In this document: positions 35,110 to 47,764 of the stretch, piece after piece
How positions within the stretch are numbered: the first letter of the stretch is position 1
How the letters are laid out: every line of letters starts with the position of its first letter
DNA from: Paulownia fortunei
Taxonomy: Eukaryota > Streptophyta > Magnoliopsida > Lamiales > Paulowniaceae
Assembly (NCBI GenBank): GCA_019321725.1
Contig: CM033120.1
Coordinates: 1,922,001-1,986,000 of the forward strand
Reading direction: 5' to 3'
DNA length: 64,000 nucleotides
Position numbers and translations under genes: made by a program
Notes under the pieces: model-generated
What the model was told of the DNA's origin: nothing
Database searches by the model: none
The model's input: only the letters and a program-made list of their open reading frames with translations

Positions 35110-36892
35110 AATAGTTAAATAATAGTTAAGATATTAAAACATCACACACTCACACGTTCAAAACACCACACACACACACGTTCACGGCAACAAAGGAAAG
35201 GAAAAGAGAAGAAAGAAAAAAAAGAAAGGAAAAGAAGAAAGGAGAAAGATGGAACAAATTTCAACCGTAGAAATTTGAGGAAGTTTTGGGTAAATTCTTT
35301 CTTATTTTTGTACGAATAAAAATATATATTTATGCTGTTTATTTCTAATTTGAAAGAAAGTTTTTTTTGATCCAAATTAATTAGTTATCTACCTGTTAAT
35401 ATACACCTTTAATTCAAAATTAGTTACAAAGATTCGATTTTATTATCTTGTATTAATTAAATGACGGAGTTAATTAAATTGATGGATTGGTTACAGGATT
35501 ATAACATATCAATTACATAACATTAGAATAAATTCAAGATAAGAAATTAAAGTATCTAAAAGGTTCTGATTGGGGTGAAGTATAAAATTTTAAGATTTGA
35601 TTGTTACTTAATTAAATTTAAAATTTAAGATCTCTTATGAGATTTGATATAGAAACCTATTGATTAAGAATGAAAATTAATACATTATACTTTTACAGGC
35701 TGCCTTATATCTAAGGTTATAGAGGAGAATCTTGTTAACCTTCATTAGGATATCAAATGTGAAAGGTAAGTGAAAATTCATTTGCAACTACAATGTATGG
35801 ACATAGTATTTTATGGATTATCTATATTAAATGTGATCCTTGTGTCTTGATGTGTGTATTGTGAGTATTATACATACCTTATAGTGCATATGTTGATTGA
35901 ATGATGGGACATAGAATCAATTGTGTCATTGGACATGCCATTCATTAGCATTTACATGTGCATGCATAACACGTGCTCATAGTTGAGGTTTTCGGCACGC
36001 ATGACATTATTTTCAGAAAGAAAATATTTTGGTTGGCCACTACTAGTGTACCTAGGCCCATGTGTGACTTATTTATATGATATTTGGGGCGTCGCGAGTA
36101 TTACTTCTCGGAGGATCATAGAGGTTGACAGGGGGTGTGCCTCTGGTGGTCACGAGAGGGTGGACCACTTGACTGTGCCCTTATCGACGCCGCTGGTGGG
36201 AAGACTTCTGGAGGGTCACAGGGGAAGACAGGGGGTGGACCTCTGGTGATCTCAGGAGATGGCCTCGGACTGTGTCGATCTATTTATGGCCATGTAATTA
36301 TTGATATTGTTGATAGCTCTATCCGGTATATAGTATGTGGGCCAAGGATCCAGTGATGGAAAATAATTTTGAATGAAATGATTTTGATGCATGAGTTCGC
36401 ATTCTTGTCATGATCATATAAAATGCATTACATTTACGTTAGTTATCCCTTCAACATGCATGATTTTCATTTACTGAGCATTAGCTCACGTAGTTCATGC
36501 ATTGTAGGTGAGTTTGACGATACTTGAAGCCATGAACTTACTGAGCGAGTGGTTGGAGCTCCTACAGGTTCTGACGATCAGTGTACATGGATGACGACCT
36601 GTTGGGCTGGTTGTTAATTTATTTGATTTTGGAGCCTATTGTATTAGGTTTTGGGATTTGTACCGTGTGTTACTTTTAAAACTTTTATTTTCATAGAGTA
36701 TGTAAATGTTATGGTTGTTATGGTCATCTGCATGTATATATATATATATATAAATTAGTTTATGAGTGGGAAAATAGGTTATTATTTATTTAGTTGTTAC
36801 AGAGAGAAAAAAAAAATTATTATGTTTGCACACAGGTTCTATCATATCAAATTATACTATATATATAGTTGTGTAATAATGAGAGTATTACA
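35110..36892 (+). repeat. LTR end segment (c), plus orientation
   Basis: The right arm ends in GAGAGTATTACA, giving the outer CA end of the element, with the ATAAT duplication next to it. Confidence 0.85.
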
Positions 36893-37125
36893 ATAATATC
36901 ATAATATTAATAATTCATCTTCATATGCTTGTATCAAAATATCATTATTTGAGTATGTAACTAGTAATAAAACTTCTTTTTTCGGTGCAGTTCAAAAAAA
37001 AAAAATCGAACCCGAATTGTCGGGTACCCATAAATTTCGAATTGGTGCTACCTGACAAATTGAGTACCTGACCCAAAAATTCAAAAACTTGACTACCCGA
37101 CCCGATACCCACCCTTAGCTTGGAT

Positions 37126-37432
37126 TAGTATTTAGAAATTTACTGAGATAACTCATATTGAGGGCTGAGAGTACGTTGGAATTTTTTGTATTTTGTAATC
37201 TCTTTTTATTATATTGAAATTGCAGCCGCAAAATAGGATATACTCCGACACTGCCGTGGTGAACCTGTAGAAATTGGATTTTCTTTGCATTTATTTTCTT
37301 TTGCAATTTGTTGGTTCTTGGTAATTTATTGATTAGGACATGGCTAATTTAACACATTGACTACTTAATACTTATGCTTGTAATACAAATTTTCAGCACA
37401 AGATTGATTATAAACCTTATTCGTATAACTTT
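37126..37432. other. Short intergenic stretch, possible LTR fragment
   Basis: The part around 37170-37300 (CTGCCGTGGTGAACCTG) resembles the downstream part of some plant copia LTRs, but no boundaries were found. No gene seen. Confidence 0.3.
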
Positions 37433-38520
37433 TTGGGTTATCCAATGAATCAGAAAGGAGATGTTACATTCCATTGGAAAATTGTACTTTTCTCATAAAT
37501 CAGTGCATATCTAAACGATTCCATTGAAACAAAAAATAGATGGATATTTCATAAATAATTGAATAATTGTTTTCGCCCTCTAACTGAACAACTTACAAAC
37601 GGGATGAGATTTGGTGCAACATACTTTATTCATTTAGAATTATTGGATAAAAAAAAGTGTAATAAAATAACCAACAGATCTGATTTCATCAACATAAAAA
37701 TATTCTGTGAAGAAAGAAATTTCTTTTAATAAATTCCCACTCAAACTTTAACATTATTATTCTTCTATGAGAGAGCAAATTTGTTTAAAACATTCTGTCT
37801 ATATTATTGAAATTTGTATCAGCAAAAAATGTGAGTAAAATAGTCCAAAAATTAGCAAATGAGAAGATGTTTATGCGAAAAATATTACCTACATAGGTGT
37901 TTTCATAGTAAATAATAGTACATCCCATCTCATACTGATATTACAATATTTTCACTTTTTAGTATTGAACATTCAATTTGAAAACATATTTTCCAATTTC
38001 GACTTGTTTGAGATCTATACTTGGTAATTTTCCAAAGTGCTCCTCGAACTAGATATTTGGTAAACCCTCCTCTGTTAAAATTATTAACTTGGTTGATTTA
38101 AAGTGTATTTTGACTGATTAATTGCTGAAATTTAAACCATCAAAGATGATATGATAGTAGGTAGGGACCTCCAACCTTTATGAGGAAGGTTCTTTTTCTC
38201 CTTTCTGCTATATAAATTGTCACCTAATCCTCCCACCCACTTAGTCTACTTATTAAAAGGACTTCAACTCAACTTATAAATTTTTTAAAATATTTTATAA
38301 AATATTTAAAAGATTATAAAATATATTAAAATATTTAATAAAAATTTTAAGAGAATAACTTACAAGATCCCAACTCAAATAAAATAAAATTGTGAGATCC
38401 TTAATTATTTTTTATATCTTAACAAACTCTATTTGTTTGATTATTTGAACTACAAAATTATCATTATTAATGTCAAATAAGTTTTATAGTCTTATTTTAT
38501 CCATTGTAGAAAAAATTCCT
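37433..38520 (+). repeat. Segmental duplication, copy B
   Basis: Same order and orientation as 23165-26160, shorter because it lacks the foldback element. It starts with the decayed copia integrase phrase (GGGTTATCCAATGA, GATGTTACATTCCATTGG) also found in copy A. Confidence 0.8.
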
Positions 38521-38689
38521 TTTAATGAACATCCTTGATTCAACATCACTCCATGTAATGTTGAATTATCTTTCTTTTTTTTCCAGAGTGTTTGTACATT
38601 TGAATTGGATATGTTCATAGCCTTCACACTCTCCGTATTGAATCCACTTGTCTTATCATTAGAAAAAGAAGAATAATTAGGAGTACTTT

Positions 38690-39235
38690 TATTTTAGGAA
38701 AATTCGAACTCTTACCAGCTTTGAATTTCTCAATCTTCTTATTCATATTTTTCAAAAAAGAATTTGGTAAGAAGAAACAGTAGATCAGTCATGTCAAGAA
38801 CATCAGATGGAACATCATCGTCTCATTATTGGACTTCAACTTGCAATGCAATCCCTTTGTCTTTTGACATTTTGTTTTGCTTGAAATTCATATCTAAGGT
38901 TCGAAGTGAGCCCATCAATTCATCCAAACGCATTTGGTGACATCATTGGTCTCCTCAATGTCGATAACTTTGTGAGCGAACGTCTCAAGCAAGGATCTCA
39001 ACGTCTTTCTTATCAGCTTTGTGTCTGAAAACTTTTCTCTTAAGGCATGAACCTCATTTGCAATATCACAAAACTTGGCGTTGAAATCAGCTATGGTTTC
39101 ATTCTCCTACATTCTGAGATCCTCAAATGGGGAACATTTGTAGTTTTGAAAGTTTGACAGATGTGGTCCCTTCATAGGTTACTTGAAGTATGTCTTACAC
39201 TTCCTTGGTAGTTTATAAGTTACAATCAGTCTTCA
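38690..39235 (-). pseudogene. Copia gag remnant (UBN2 type), minus strand
   Basis: The minus strand reads DILQVTYEGTTSVKLSKLQM, then NETIADFNAKFCDIANEVHA and KLIRKTLRSLLETFAHKV, a textbook plant copia gag. Frameshifts and stops interrupt it. No LTR, protease or polymerase was found beside it, so it is an isolated fragment. Confidence 0.8.
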
Positions 39236-40567
39236 CCCTTTCTCACTAGATAAATAAAATTTAGAAAGACACAATAAAAATAGAAAAGACTAAAAATAGA
39301 AGAAAAACTAGAGAATACATTCTTGCCCCCTCTAAAAGTTTTTTTTGTATCTTGAATGACATCCAAGAGCCCCTATTAATGGTGGTAGAAGGGTGTCAAA
39401 ATTGGCATCTCCAAATTAACTTCAAATGTGCTCTAAATTAACATGTCCTTTTAATATCAAAATATTTTCACACATTTTTCTCCATGCAATCAGTTGAATT
39501 TGAAAATGTAATCAACATAAAAGTTGTAGATTATTTGTTAGCTTCATTTTTCAACTTGAATCACCTAATTCCAACTACTAGGGAGAAAATTATGCTTAAT
39601 TTAACGAGATGTATCAGTATAGATAAATTATTTCCATTATACACACTTGGATAAATTTTCTACAATAATCAAGGTTGAATTGGACTAAGCTTCCAACAGC
39701 AAATTGTAGTTCTATCTCTTGACTTTTAAATTAAGTAAAACTCAGGTCTATAAGGCTTTTAAACATAGAGTTATATCTAAAATACAAAAACTATACAAGT
39801 CTAGAAACATGTTTAATTTTAATTTAATGTAAGACCAATAATCACTTGCAAAGTTCAAGTCATTACTTGCGTATATTTTCATCTACAAATGGACTTAGGA
39901 AAAAATGACAATTTTCTTCTAATTATGATGTTTCTTTGATCCAATAAAATATTATCTCCCAACTTGCTCAAACGTGTTGTCTTATTCGATTTTATTTTGG
40001 CTTTTTTTGATCATTTTTGTTCATTGATTCCCTAACACAAAATATTAATAAAAATATAATATTAATAATAATAAAGTAAGGAAAGTATAAATGATTTGAT
40101 ACAAAAATATATCAAAATATGCACTTATCAAATTCTCCCACACTTAACTCTTGCTTGTCCTTGAGCGCGCCTAAAGTAAACCTAAACTAATCCACTTTCT
40201 AAGGAAATCACAATTGTATTTAGCATATGAAACAAGTTTTTAAACTCTTAGGTGGCCTATGGGGGATGAGTTATAGTCTCGTAAGGGTTTCTAGTGGTGA
40301 TACACACAAACACCTATAATAACTAACTTCCAATTATAATTCTCGGCAAGTAAAAAATTAATATGGAAATAAAATTAAACAAGTATTGAATCTAACCTTT
40401 AGCCATTCACAAGTTAATATATTTCAACAATAAGTATACTCAAGTATGTGTGTGAATAGTTAATGTCAACAGTGACAAAATCATGCATGCTTCAAACAAG
40501 TGAATTCCCATAGAACCTCACAAAAATCATTTCTCAATCTCTAATGGAAGAGTTAAACATTATATGT
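39236..40567. other. Intergenic, probable decayed retrotransposon
   Basis: No gene was seen. TTCTCCCACACTTAACTCTT near 40133 resembles non-coding parts of Athila-type gypsy elements, but no domain could be translated. Confidence 0.35.
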
Positions 40568-41816
40568 TCTTCTTTTGGTTCAAATCTCCACTACACCGAA
40601 GGCACCACACGAAATCAAAATATTTTCAACAAAGGTTGTAATGGGACCAAGGATAGTGATGTGACTAAGAATAAAATGATAGGATGCAACAAATATTCTA
40701 AAAACTTCATGCGATTAGAGACATAGAGTTTATCAATGAAAAATTCTCATACTCCAAAAATTTCAACATTAGGGCCTATTGGTATTAAATTGGACCCATC
40801 TTCATCATTTTTATTGATTTTGCAACATCTCATTTTTAGTTGCAACTTGTAATATTTTAACACTTTGCATTATTTTTAGAGAAACTCCCTCACATTTATT
40901 TTCTATTCCAACCCAAATTTCTTTTGCAAGTTCAGCTTGTCAATGGAATGTCTCTTAAATTCTAAATTATTTTTAGAACAATGGTATGATAATAGTGTAT
41001 TTAGGTTAGGTAAGAAGATATGGTTACCAAAAATATGCTTGTTTATTGAAAGGTTTAAAGTGCCTCACTATCGGGGATGTTCTTTTAGAACCTCATATAG
41101 GAAACAAGCTGATTTAGCTATAGTGCCAGAAAGTTTAATGTCTTTATTATTTTTCAAATGGTGTTCAATCAGTCGTTCGCCTTGATAGACCAAAAGAAAA
41201 AGTTCTAGCACTTGACCCCTACATGTCGAAAATCTAAGTGATGATTAAAGTGAGGGCATAAGAACTACCTATCTTGACATATTTGTCTCCACACCAAATA
41301 ACAATTTATTTGTGCAAAAAAAATTGAGTATAATTATCACAAAAATATATTAACCAAAAAACAACTTTAAAGCCTAAAACAACACCCATCATCAATGAAA
41401 TCATATTATTTGTGCTTAATTTTAAAGTTGGAAGAACATCTAAGACTAAAAAAATTTACAATTCACAAACTTTTGTTAAAAACTTCACAAACTTAACATG
41501 TTATGTAAAAAAAAAATATAGGGGTACGTCTTAAGAGTGTTAAAGTTACTTTTTACTCTGTCACCATTTTTTATGGTTTAAACGAACCCAAAAGAAAATA
41601 AACTTGAATTTTTTTTTGTTTAAAAAAAAAAAAAACACACATTGAACACACAAGGTATGATATCAACTATCCCCTTCCCCAACTTAATTGAGACATTGTC
41701 CTCAATATCAAAGATAGATAGGAAAGTAGAGTTTAAAAGATATTACTTAAAATGTGACTTACTGAAAAATAATATTGAAACAACACAATATATACACTAT
41801 TAGTTGAAACCATTAA
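40568..41816 (-). repeat. Repeat flank of the LTR, left copy (Athila-like non-coding)
   Basis: This block is repeated directly at 55048-56293. On the minus strand ATTGAGGACAATGTCTCAAT and AAGTTGGGGAAGGGG (around 41660-41710) resemble the conserved stretch after the coding region of Athila-type elements. It is treated as the older sequence into which the adjacent gypsy LTR inserted; the family name is inference. Confidence 0.5.
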
Positions 41817-44144
41817 TGTAACACCTTTTAATTTAATTGCAGAACCCCAAATAAGCTGATACAGTTAAATCAAAGAAAAAATTAACCTTTTATCTTTACT
41901 AAAATTATGGTTTTAATAAAAGTTCCCATTTTTTGGTTGTAAGAGAAAAGAACTTGAATTCATTTGTTATTTTATTTCATTTTAAACACACCATTTACAT
42001 GAATCAAAACTGAGTACATGATGTTATCATCCCATCTATAATTTAACACATATGTTTATAAAATCATAACAAAGTGACTTATTTAAAAATAAAAATAGAG
42101 TTTTCAAAATAGGCTACAAAAATTGCTCGAAACATAGTATATGAACAAATCTCTATCTAACCGCTCTAGAGACTCGGTCAACCTCTAAACCTTTACATTT
42201 TCACCTGCATCACAAGAATCTAATGAGTTAAAGGTTTAACAAGATAAAATTGATGCAATAACAAATATAGTACATGCAAATCTCGTAAATCATTAAATGC
42301 ATCATTCAATTCAATAACTTTCTTTCATAAATCATTCTTTCGGCCTCTTGAAGTGTGGTACTTAACTGATAGCAATAAACCGCAGTTTTCGGAACCTGTT
42401 CATAATGATTGGAAAATAAGATAAATAATATAGGATTTCCATACTTGGTCTTTCAACCTCAGGTATTAATCGTATTTTTTCTCATTCATTGTGGTTTTTC
42501 TATCTTAGTTTTTCAACTTCAAGTATTTGCCATATTTTTTTGAGTCTGCCGATCCCTCCCGCAACTTTTGAGTCTGCCATACTTTCTTTTCAAAAACCTC
42601 ATTATATTCTTGATAGTATCATGCTTCATGAACCATGAATGCATCAAATAATATATCATTTGACAGATAATGACAATCACATTTAAACATGAACAACATT
42701 ATATGATTCTTGTGATACAACAAATGTAAGTTTCAACTTACCTCAAGTCCACTTTTTGCTAAGTGAAAATGTCAGTCTCTTTGGAAGATAAAATATGTTA
42801 AAGGCCTAACATAATCAAATCATGTACCTTTCAATATCCTTTTAATAAATCACATAATCTATTCTAATTAAAATTATATACACTTTTTAATCTTTTGAAA
42901 ATAATTTTATAACATTTTATGACCTCAAAAACAATGCATGCTTCCATATTTACTACTAATTCAAGACATTAAACATTAAGGCAGCCACTAAATCACTAAT
43001 AATTCAAACGTAAATATTAGGGCAACCCCAAAAACTTGAACACTATCCAAATTGACATGACGTAAACTTGATTCTAATTTAAATTGATTATAACCATCAA
43101 TTAAGTAAATTATTTGCTATTGTTTACAATCATTTATAGGCACTTCCAAACACAATATAAGTATTACAAGATCAATAGAAACAAGTAAATTAAGCATATT
43201 TCCATAAGGCTATCATTTTTTGGTAAAAACTAACTCAACTAGCTTGGTTTTGGTTTCAAGTCTATACCACTTGAGTTTTCAATCATACAAAAAAATGGTT
43301 AAACATGTAACCATGCAAGATACTACAAATTCATCATAAGAAATATTGAAAAAGAATATATCTTGATTAGATTGGAATTAAACTTCAAAATCAATATTTT
43401 AAAGCGTAAAAGAGTAGAAACTTGTTTTAGTTTGTGTTCTATAGATTTTTATGGATTGAATTCAATTTTTTGTGAGCATGAGAGTTTAGAAATTTGGGAG
43501 AAACTTTGGAAAAGAAGGGCTGGTCATTTTTGAGGAGCTTCCACAAGAAAATATGGATAGAAATGATTTATTTGACATTTCAAATAGAGGAAAGTGGAGG
43601 GTAATGATAGGTTGACTTGTGTTTGGTATCTTCTCATGTCAAGAGCCATGTTTTTAGCCTAGGGAGATGACAAGAATTGATACTTTGGTGTTATAATAAA
43701 ATATAATGTGATTTAGAATAGTTTCATACAATCTAGTCAACCCACCAATCAAATTGCACCATTTTGCATATTTTTAGTTTTTAGCCAAATGTAACATATT
43801 TCAATCAAATATTTAAGCAAACAATCACTTTAAAATGTAACTAGTATGGAGTAATACAAACAATTCATTTCATGACCATTCAACACACCAATTTTTTTAA
43901 ACAAAGATACTGAGCTTTTCACTGCAAAAAATACTTAAGAAATACGTTAAATCAAGAAACAAAAATTTGATCTCATATTTCATATACTAATGCATGTTAA
44001 ATCATAATGGGAGCATAAATAATAATTATTCATGTTCGTGCAATTATGTTATTTTTATGTCATAATTCGATAATGCATATTGGTTAAATGCATATTCATG
44101 TTCTTGCTTATTATTAACTATGTAGGAGATAATTCGGCATTACA
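41817..44144 (-). repeat. Gypsy LTR, left copy (3' LTR)
   Basis: On the minus strand it starts TGTAATGCCG at 44144 after a purine tract (AAGAAGGAAGGA) and ends GGTGTTACA at 41817, giving 2328 bp with TG..CA ends. It is repeated at 56294-58631. No coding sequence is contained. Confidence 0.75.
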
Positions 44145-46090
44145 ATCCTTCCTTCTTGATAAAAAATTCATCCTCGAAATTTGACATACTGAATAATTAC
44201 GGATACTTGCTCTACATTTCTTCTTCTCTTTCTCATGTAGTCTCTTTTACAGAATGATTCTTCTACAATACTTTAACAAGTCGAATCTTTTTCGTTCTTA
44301 ACTCTTTTTTCTTCCAATCCAGAATTTGCACTAATTTTTCTTCAAAAGCTAAATTAGAAGTCAATTCCAACGGTTCACAACTCAATACATGAGAGAGGTT
44401 TGAAATGTACTTACTCAATATAGACACATGAAAAAAATTGTGAACACTAGATAGTGACGGAGTTACGGTCAATCTATAATTTTTATCACCAACTCTTTCG
44501 AGAATCTCGAATGGGCCAACATACCTTGGGCTGAGTTTTTCTAAATCTTATGACACCTTTCCTGTGAGCTATTTTTAAGAACACATGATCCCTAACTGTA
44601 AACTCTAGATCTTTTTTCCATGAATTTGCATAACTTTTTTGTCTACTTTGCGTAATCTTCATTCTATCTCATATCTTCTCCACTACCTTAGCGGTATGTT
44701 GAACTATTTCCGAACCAAGTAGGTTTCGTTCTCCAACTTCATCCCAATGAGTGGAGATCTATATTTTCTTCCATATAATGCTTCATATGGTTCCATTCCA
44801 ATTATTGATTAGTAGTTATTATTATAAGTAAACTCCACTAATGTAAGCTTTGCATCCCAACTCCCTTGAAAATCTAACACACAAGCTCTTAACAAATCCT
44901 CTAATATCTGAATACCCATCTCTAATTGTCCATCACTTTGTGGATGATATATTGTACCAAATGAAATTTTCGTTCCCAGTTCCCACAGTACTGTGTAAAC
45001 TCTTCCAAAATGTTGATGTTGACTTAGGATCTCTATCGGACACTATTAAAATTGGCACTCCATATAACCTGACTATCACTTTAATATATTGTTGAGCATA
45101 CTGGTCCATATTATATGTGGATTTCACTGAAAGAAAATGAACTAATTTAGTTAATCTATTAACAATCACCCATATAAAATTATACTTCTTTTGAGTTCTA
45201 GGTAATCAAAGCACAAAATCCATTGTAATGTGCTTCCATTTTCACTCTGGAATCAACAAAAGCTTCAGCAACTCTGCTGGTGTTTGATGTTCAATCTTAA
45301 CTTGTTGATAAGTTAGACATTTAGCCACAAATTCTGCATAATCTCTCTTCATTTTAGGTCACTAATAATGTTATTGTAAGTCTTTATATATTTTTGTGCT
45401 ACCAAGGTGTACCGAGTAAGGAGTAATATGAGCTTCTTCTAAAATGTCTCATTTAATGGCCTTGTCAAATGACATGCACAGTCTCCCTTTACATCGAATA
45501 ATTCCATAATTAGTAATAGAGAAGTTTGGCCTCTTTCCAGCATCAATCTTTCTTTTCAATTTATGCAAATGCATATCCACCTTCTGACCTTCTTTAATTC
45601 TATCTTGAAATACAGGTTTCAACACTAAGACTCACAATGAACACTTTTTCTCTTTAGGTACAATTTCGAACTTTAATTTATGCAAATCCAATAATATTGA
45701 CTTTTGTATGAGAAAATAAAAAGATGTGGTACTCAATGCATCTGCAATCACATTTCCTTTACCAGGATGATAGTTGATCATGCAATCATAATCCTTTACA
45801 AGTTCTAACCATGTTCGTTGTCTCATATTCAATTCCTTTTTAAGTAAACAAGTACTTCAAACTTTTGTCATCTGTGTAAATCTCACATTTCTCACCATAC
45901 AAATAATGCCTCCAAATTTTCAAAGTGAAAACCACAGCAGCAAGTTCTAAATTATGGGTTAGGTAATTCTTTTCATACTCCTTCAATTGCCTTGAAGCAT
46001 AAGCAATAACATTCCCATTTTGCATGAAAAATAATATCCAAACCATTTTTTAAAACGTCGCTATACACCACGAATCCACTAGTCGATCCA
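44145..46090 (-). pseudogene. Gypsy pol remnant: RNase H, integrase, chromodomain end (left copy)
   Basis: In order on the minus strand: RNase H with [38 protein letters not shown] and [14 protein letters not shown]; the linker [20 protein letters not shown] and [11 protein letters not shown]; the integrase core with VNRLTKLVHFL and IVSDRDPKS; a C-terminal LSPRYVGPFEIL-like segment; and finally VHNFFHVSILSKYISN at 44263-44440. Reverse transcriptase is missing because the sequence changes to other repeats beyond 46090. Stops and frameshifts make it non-functional. Confidence 0.85.
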
Positions 46091-47764
46091 AACTACCCGA
46101 ACTCGTATTACCTGAGCCGAGACCCACCCTATACTATACTATAGGCTATTAGTACTAACTATTAATGGCATAATTGGAATGTAGGAATAGAGTGAGAATG
46201 GAATAGACATTCCCAAATTCATTCCTAAATACATGATTGGTATAATTTAGTATTAGGAATACTCATTTCAAAAGGAATCACCATTTCTAAAAGCAAAAAT
46301 TTAGTCATTCCTTCCCTCCCCCTTCCCCGCTCCCCCATGGATTTAACCATTCTCAATCAGTTAGGAATGAAGCTATATTTATTTTTGATAAAATTATCCT
46401 CCTAAACTAAACAAACATGTTTTACAAAATTTAGGAATGACAATAAGTCGGGCCGGGACAGATTTGCAAAAATCCAACCCCCCAAGATTTTTATGGACCC
46501 CAACCCGAACTCGCCTCAAACCTGAAAGTCTGGGTTGGATCTATTAGGCCTAATATATAATTTTAATAATATTAAAAAAATTAAAATATAATATCACCAT
46601 AACTTTCTAAATATGAAAAAATGATATTATCAACAAATAACTAATTATTTAACTTATATGTACATGCTTCAATTTTAAAAAAATTAAAAATTTCAAAAAT
46701 ACTTGTTACTTTTATATATTTAACTATTTATTAATTTTATATTACTATTTTAATTTAAAAGAATATTATATTTTTATTTTTATGAGTATATATAAATTAT
46801 ATTTTTTTTCATATATATATATATATATAAATATACATTACATAAATACATACATAATAAACAAAAAAATATATACAATGTTTTAAGGAATAGGTTCGAG
46901 GTCGAGTTCATGTCTTAAAACTAAAATTTGAGACCTTTGGAGATCAATTGTGGTTTTAAAGCATGCCCCAAGCGAAGCGAGTTCGGGCGGTTTGAGTTTT
47001 ACTCGAACTCATTGTATCCCTAATAAATTTGAAACAATATAGAAAATATTTTATTTTTCTGCATCTTTTTCAACTCTTTATCTTAATCCGTCAATAATAA
47101 AAAAATATATAAAGTAATTTTGTGTTGGTTTTTTTAATGGAAAAATATTAATATTAGTGTGAGATTTTATCTCTATATATATATATTAACACCGACTAAA
47201 CTCATAATAAACTCACTATACACAATATATCAAATAATAATTTTAATCTAAAACTTTTTTACCAAAGGATAATTTCGTCATCAAAAATAATTTTATTTCA
47301 TTCTTACTATTCATTTTTAATTATCAATTATGAAAATAGAATTAAATAAGAAATGTCGATTTCATTCCTTCTTTATTTTCTATACGCATATCATTTTTTT
47401 CTATTCATCATTCCATTTCTAATTATTTCATTTATTTCTAATTCCATTGCTATACATCAATGGCGATGAGCCATAGGCAAAAGGCTGGATTCGGAAGCTT
47501 GTGTAATTACTTAAAGAAAGGAAAGTGCATGAACTGGCAATCAAAAATTCGTTAGACCAAGTTTTTATTTAAAAAGGCCAAGCGGTTGAACTTTTTTGCT
47601 TTCACCATAAAGATTTACTTATTTTTAGACTAAGAAATTAATGAGTTGTGCCTACTGGAGATAAATTTTTCTTAGTTTTTTAATTCATACTTTAAATTAA
47701 ACAATTTTAAATTTTTATGGTATCAAAAGGTTTAACTTTTTGGACTTCACAATTCAGTAAAGAA
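46091..47764. repeat. Inverted arm made of nested small transposons (left)
   Basis: This segment is repeated inverted at 51671-53409. It contains GGAATAG/GAATGGAAT-rich sequence typical of an AT-rich MITE at both ends (46150-46400 and 47330-47460), with a hAT-like element inserted between. The end facing pol carries GGGTGGGTCTCGGCTCGGG (inverted), another hAT-type terminus. Confidence 0.7.
46432..47022. mobile_element. hAT-like non-autonomous element (left arm copy)
   Basis: The left end TAGGAATGACAATAAGTCGG and the right end, inverted, TAGGGATACAATGAGTTCGA are matching terminal repeats of hAT type. The size is about 590 bp with no transposase. The same element sits inverted at 52516-53088. 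Confidence 0.65.

Larger units (their letters stand above)
30993..36892 (+). mobile_element. Internally inverted, internally deleted Ty3/gypsy element
   Basis: The outer ends TGTAATAC and GTATTACA form one insertion with ATAAT on both sides. Inside, the order is a (30993-31313), S (31314-31853), inverted a (31854-32175), internal domain on the minus strand (32176-32757), inverted c (32758-34543), S (34544-35109), c (35110-36892). Here a and c are the start and end parts of one LTR of about 2.65 kb. The arrangement is what results if the middle of a plus-strand element, from the end part of its 5' LTR to the start part of its 3' LTR, was flipped in place. The internal domain is only 582 bp. 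The chromodomain and LTR start TGTAACACCC identify a chromovirus-like gypsy family. Confidence 0.8.
30342..37117. mobile_element. Non-autonomous hAT-like element, split by a gypsy insertion
   Basis: The left end AGGAGTGGTCATTGGGATTC and the right end, read inverted as TAAGGGTGGGTATCGGGTCG, have the GGGTGGG-TCGGGT look of plant hAT termini. Internal CGGGTACC motifs lie near both ends. The 8-bp duplication GCTTGGAT flanks it. Without the gypsy insertion it is about 870 bp, too short for a transposase. A short frame at 30445-30510 (EEELSEVEKFDK) might be the tail of a transposase, but this is not secure. Confidence 0.65.

Noticed and set aside
33321..36356. Matching 73- and 88-codon open frames in both c arms of the gypsy LTR
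   Set aside because: They are mirrored because the arms are mirrored, they lie within LTR sequence, and they match no known family. The apparent conservation reflects repeat identity, not selection.
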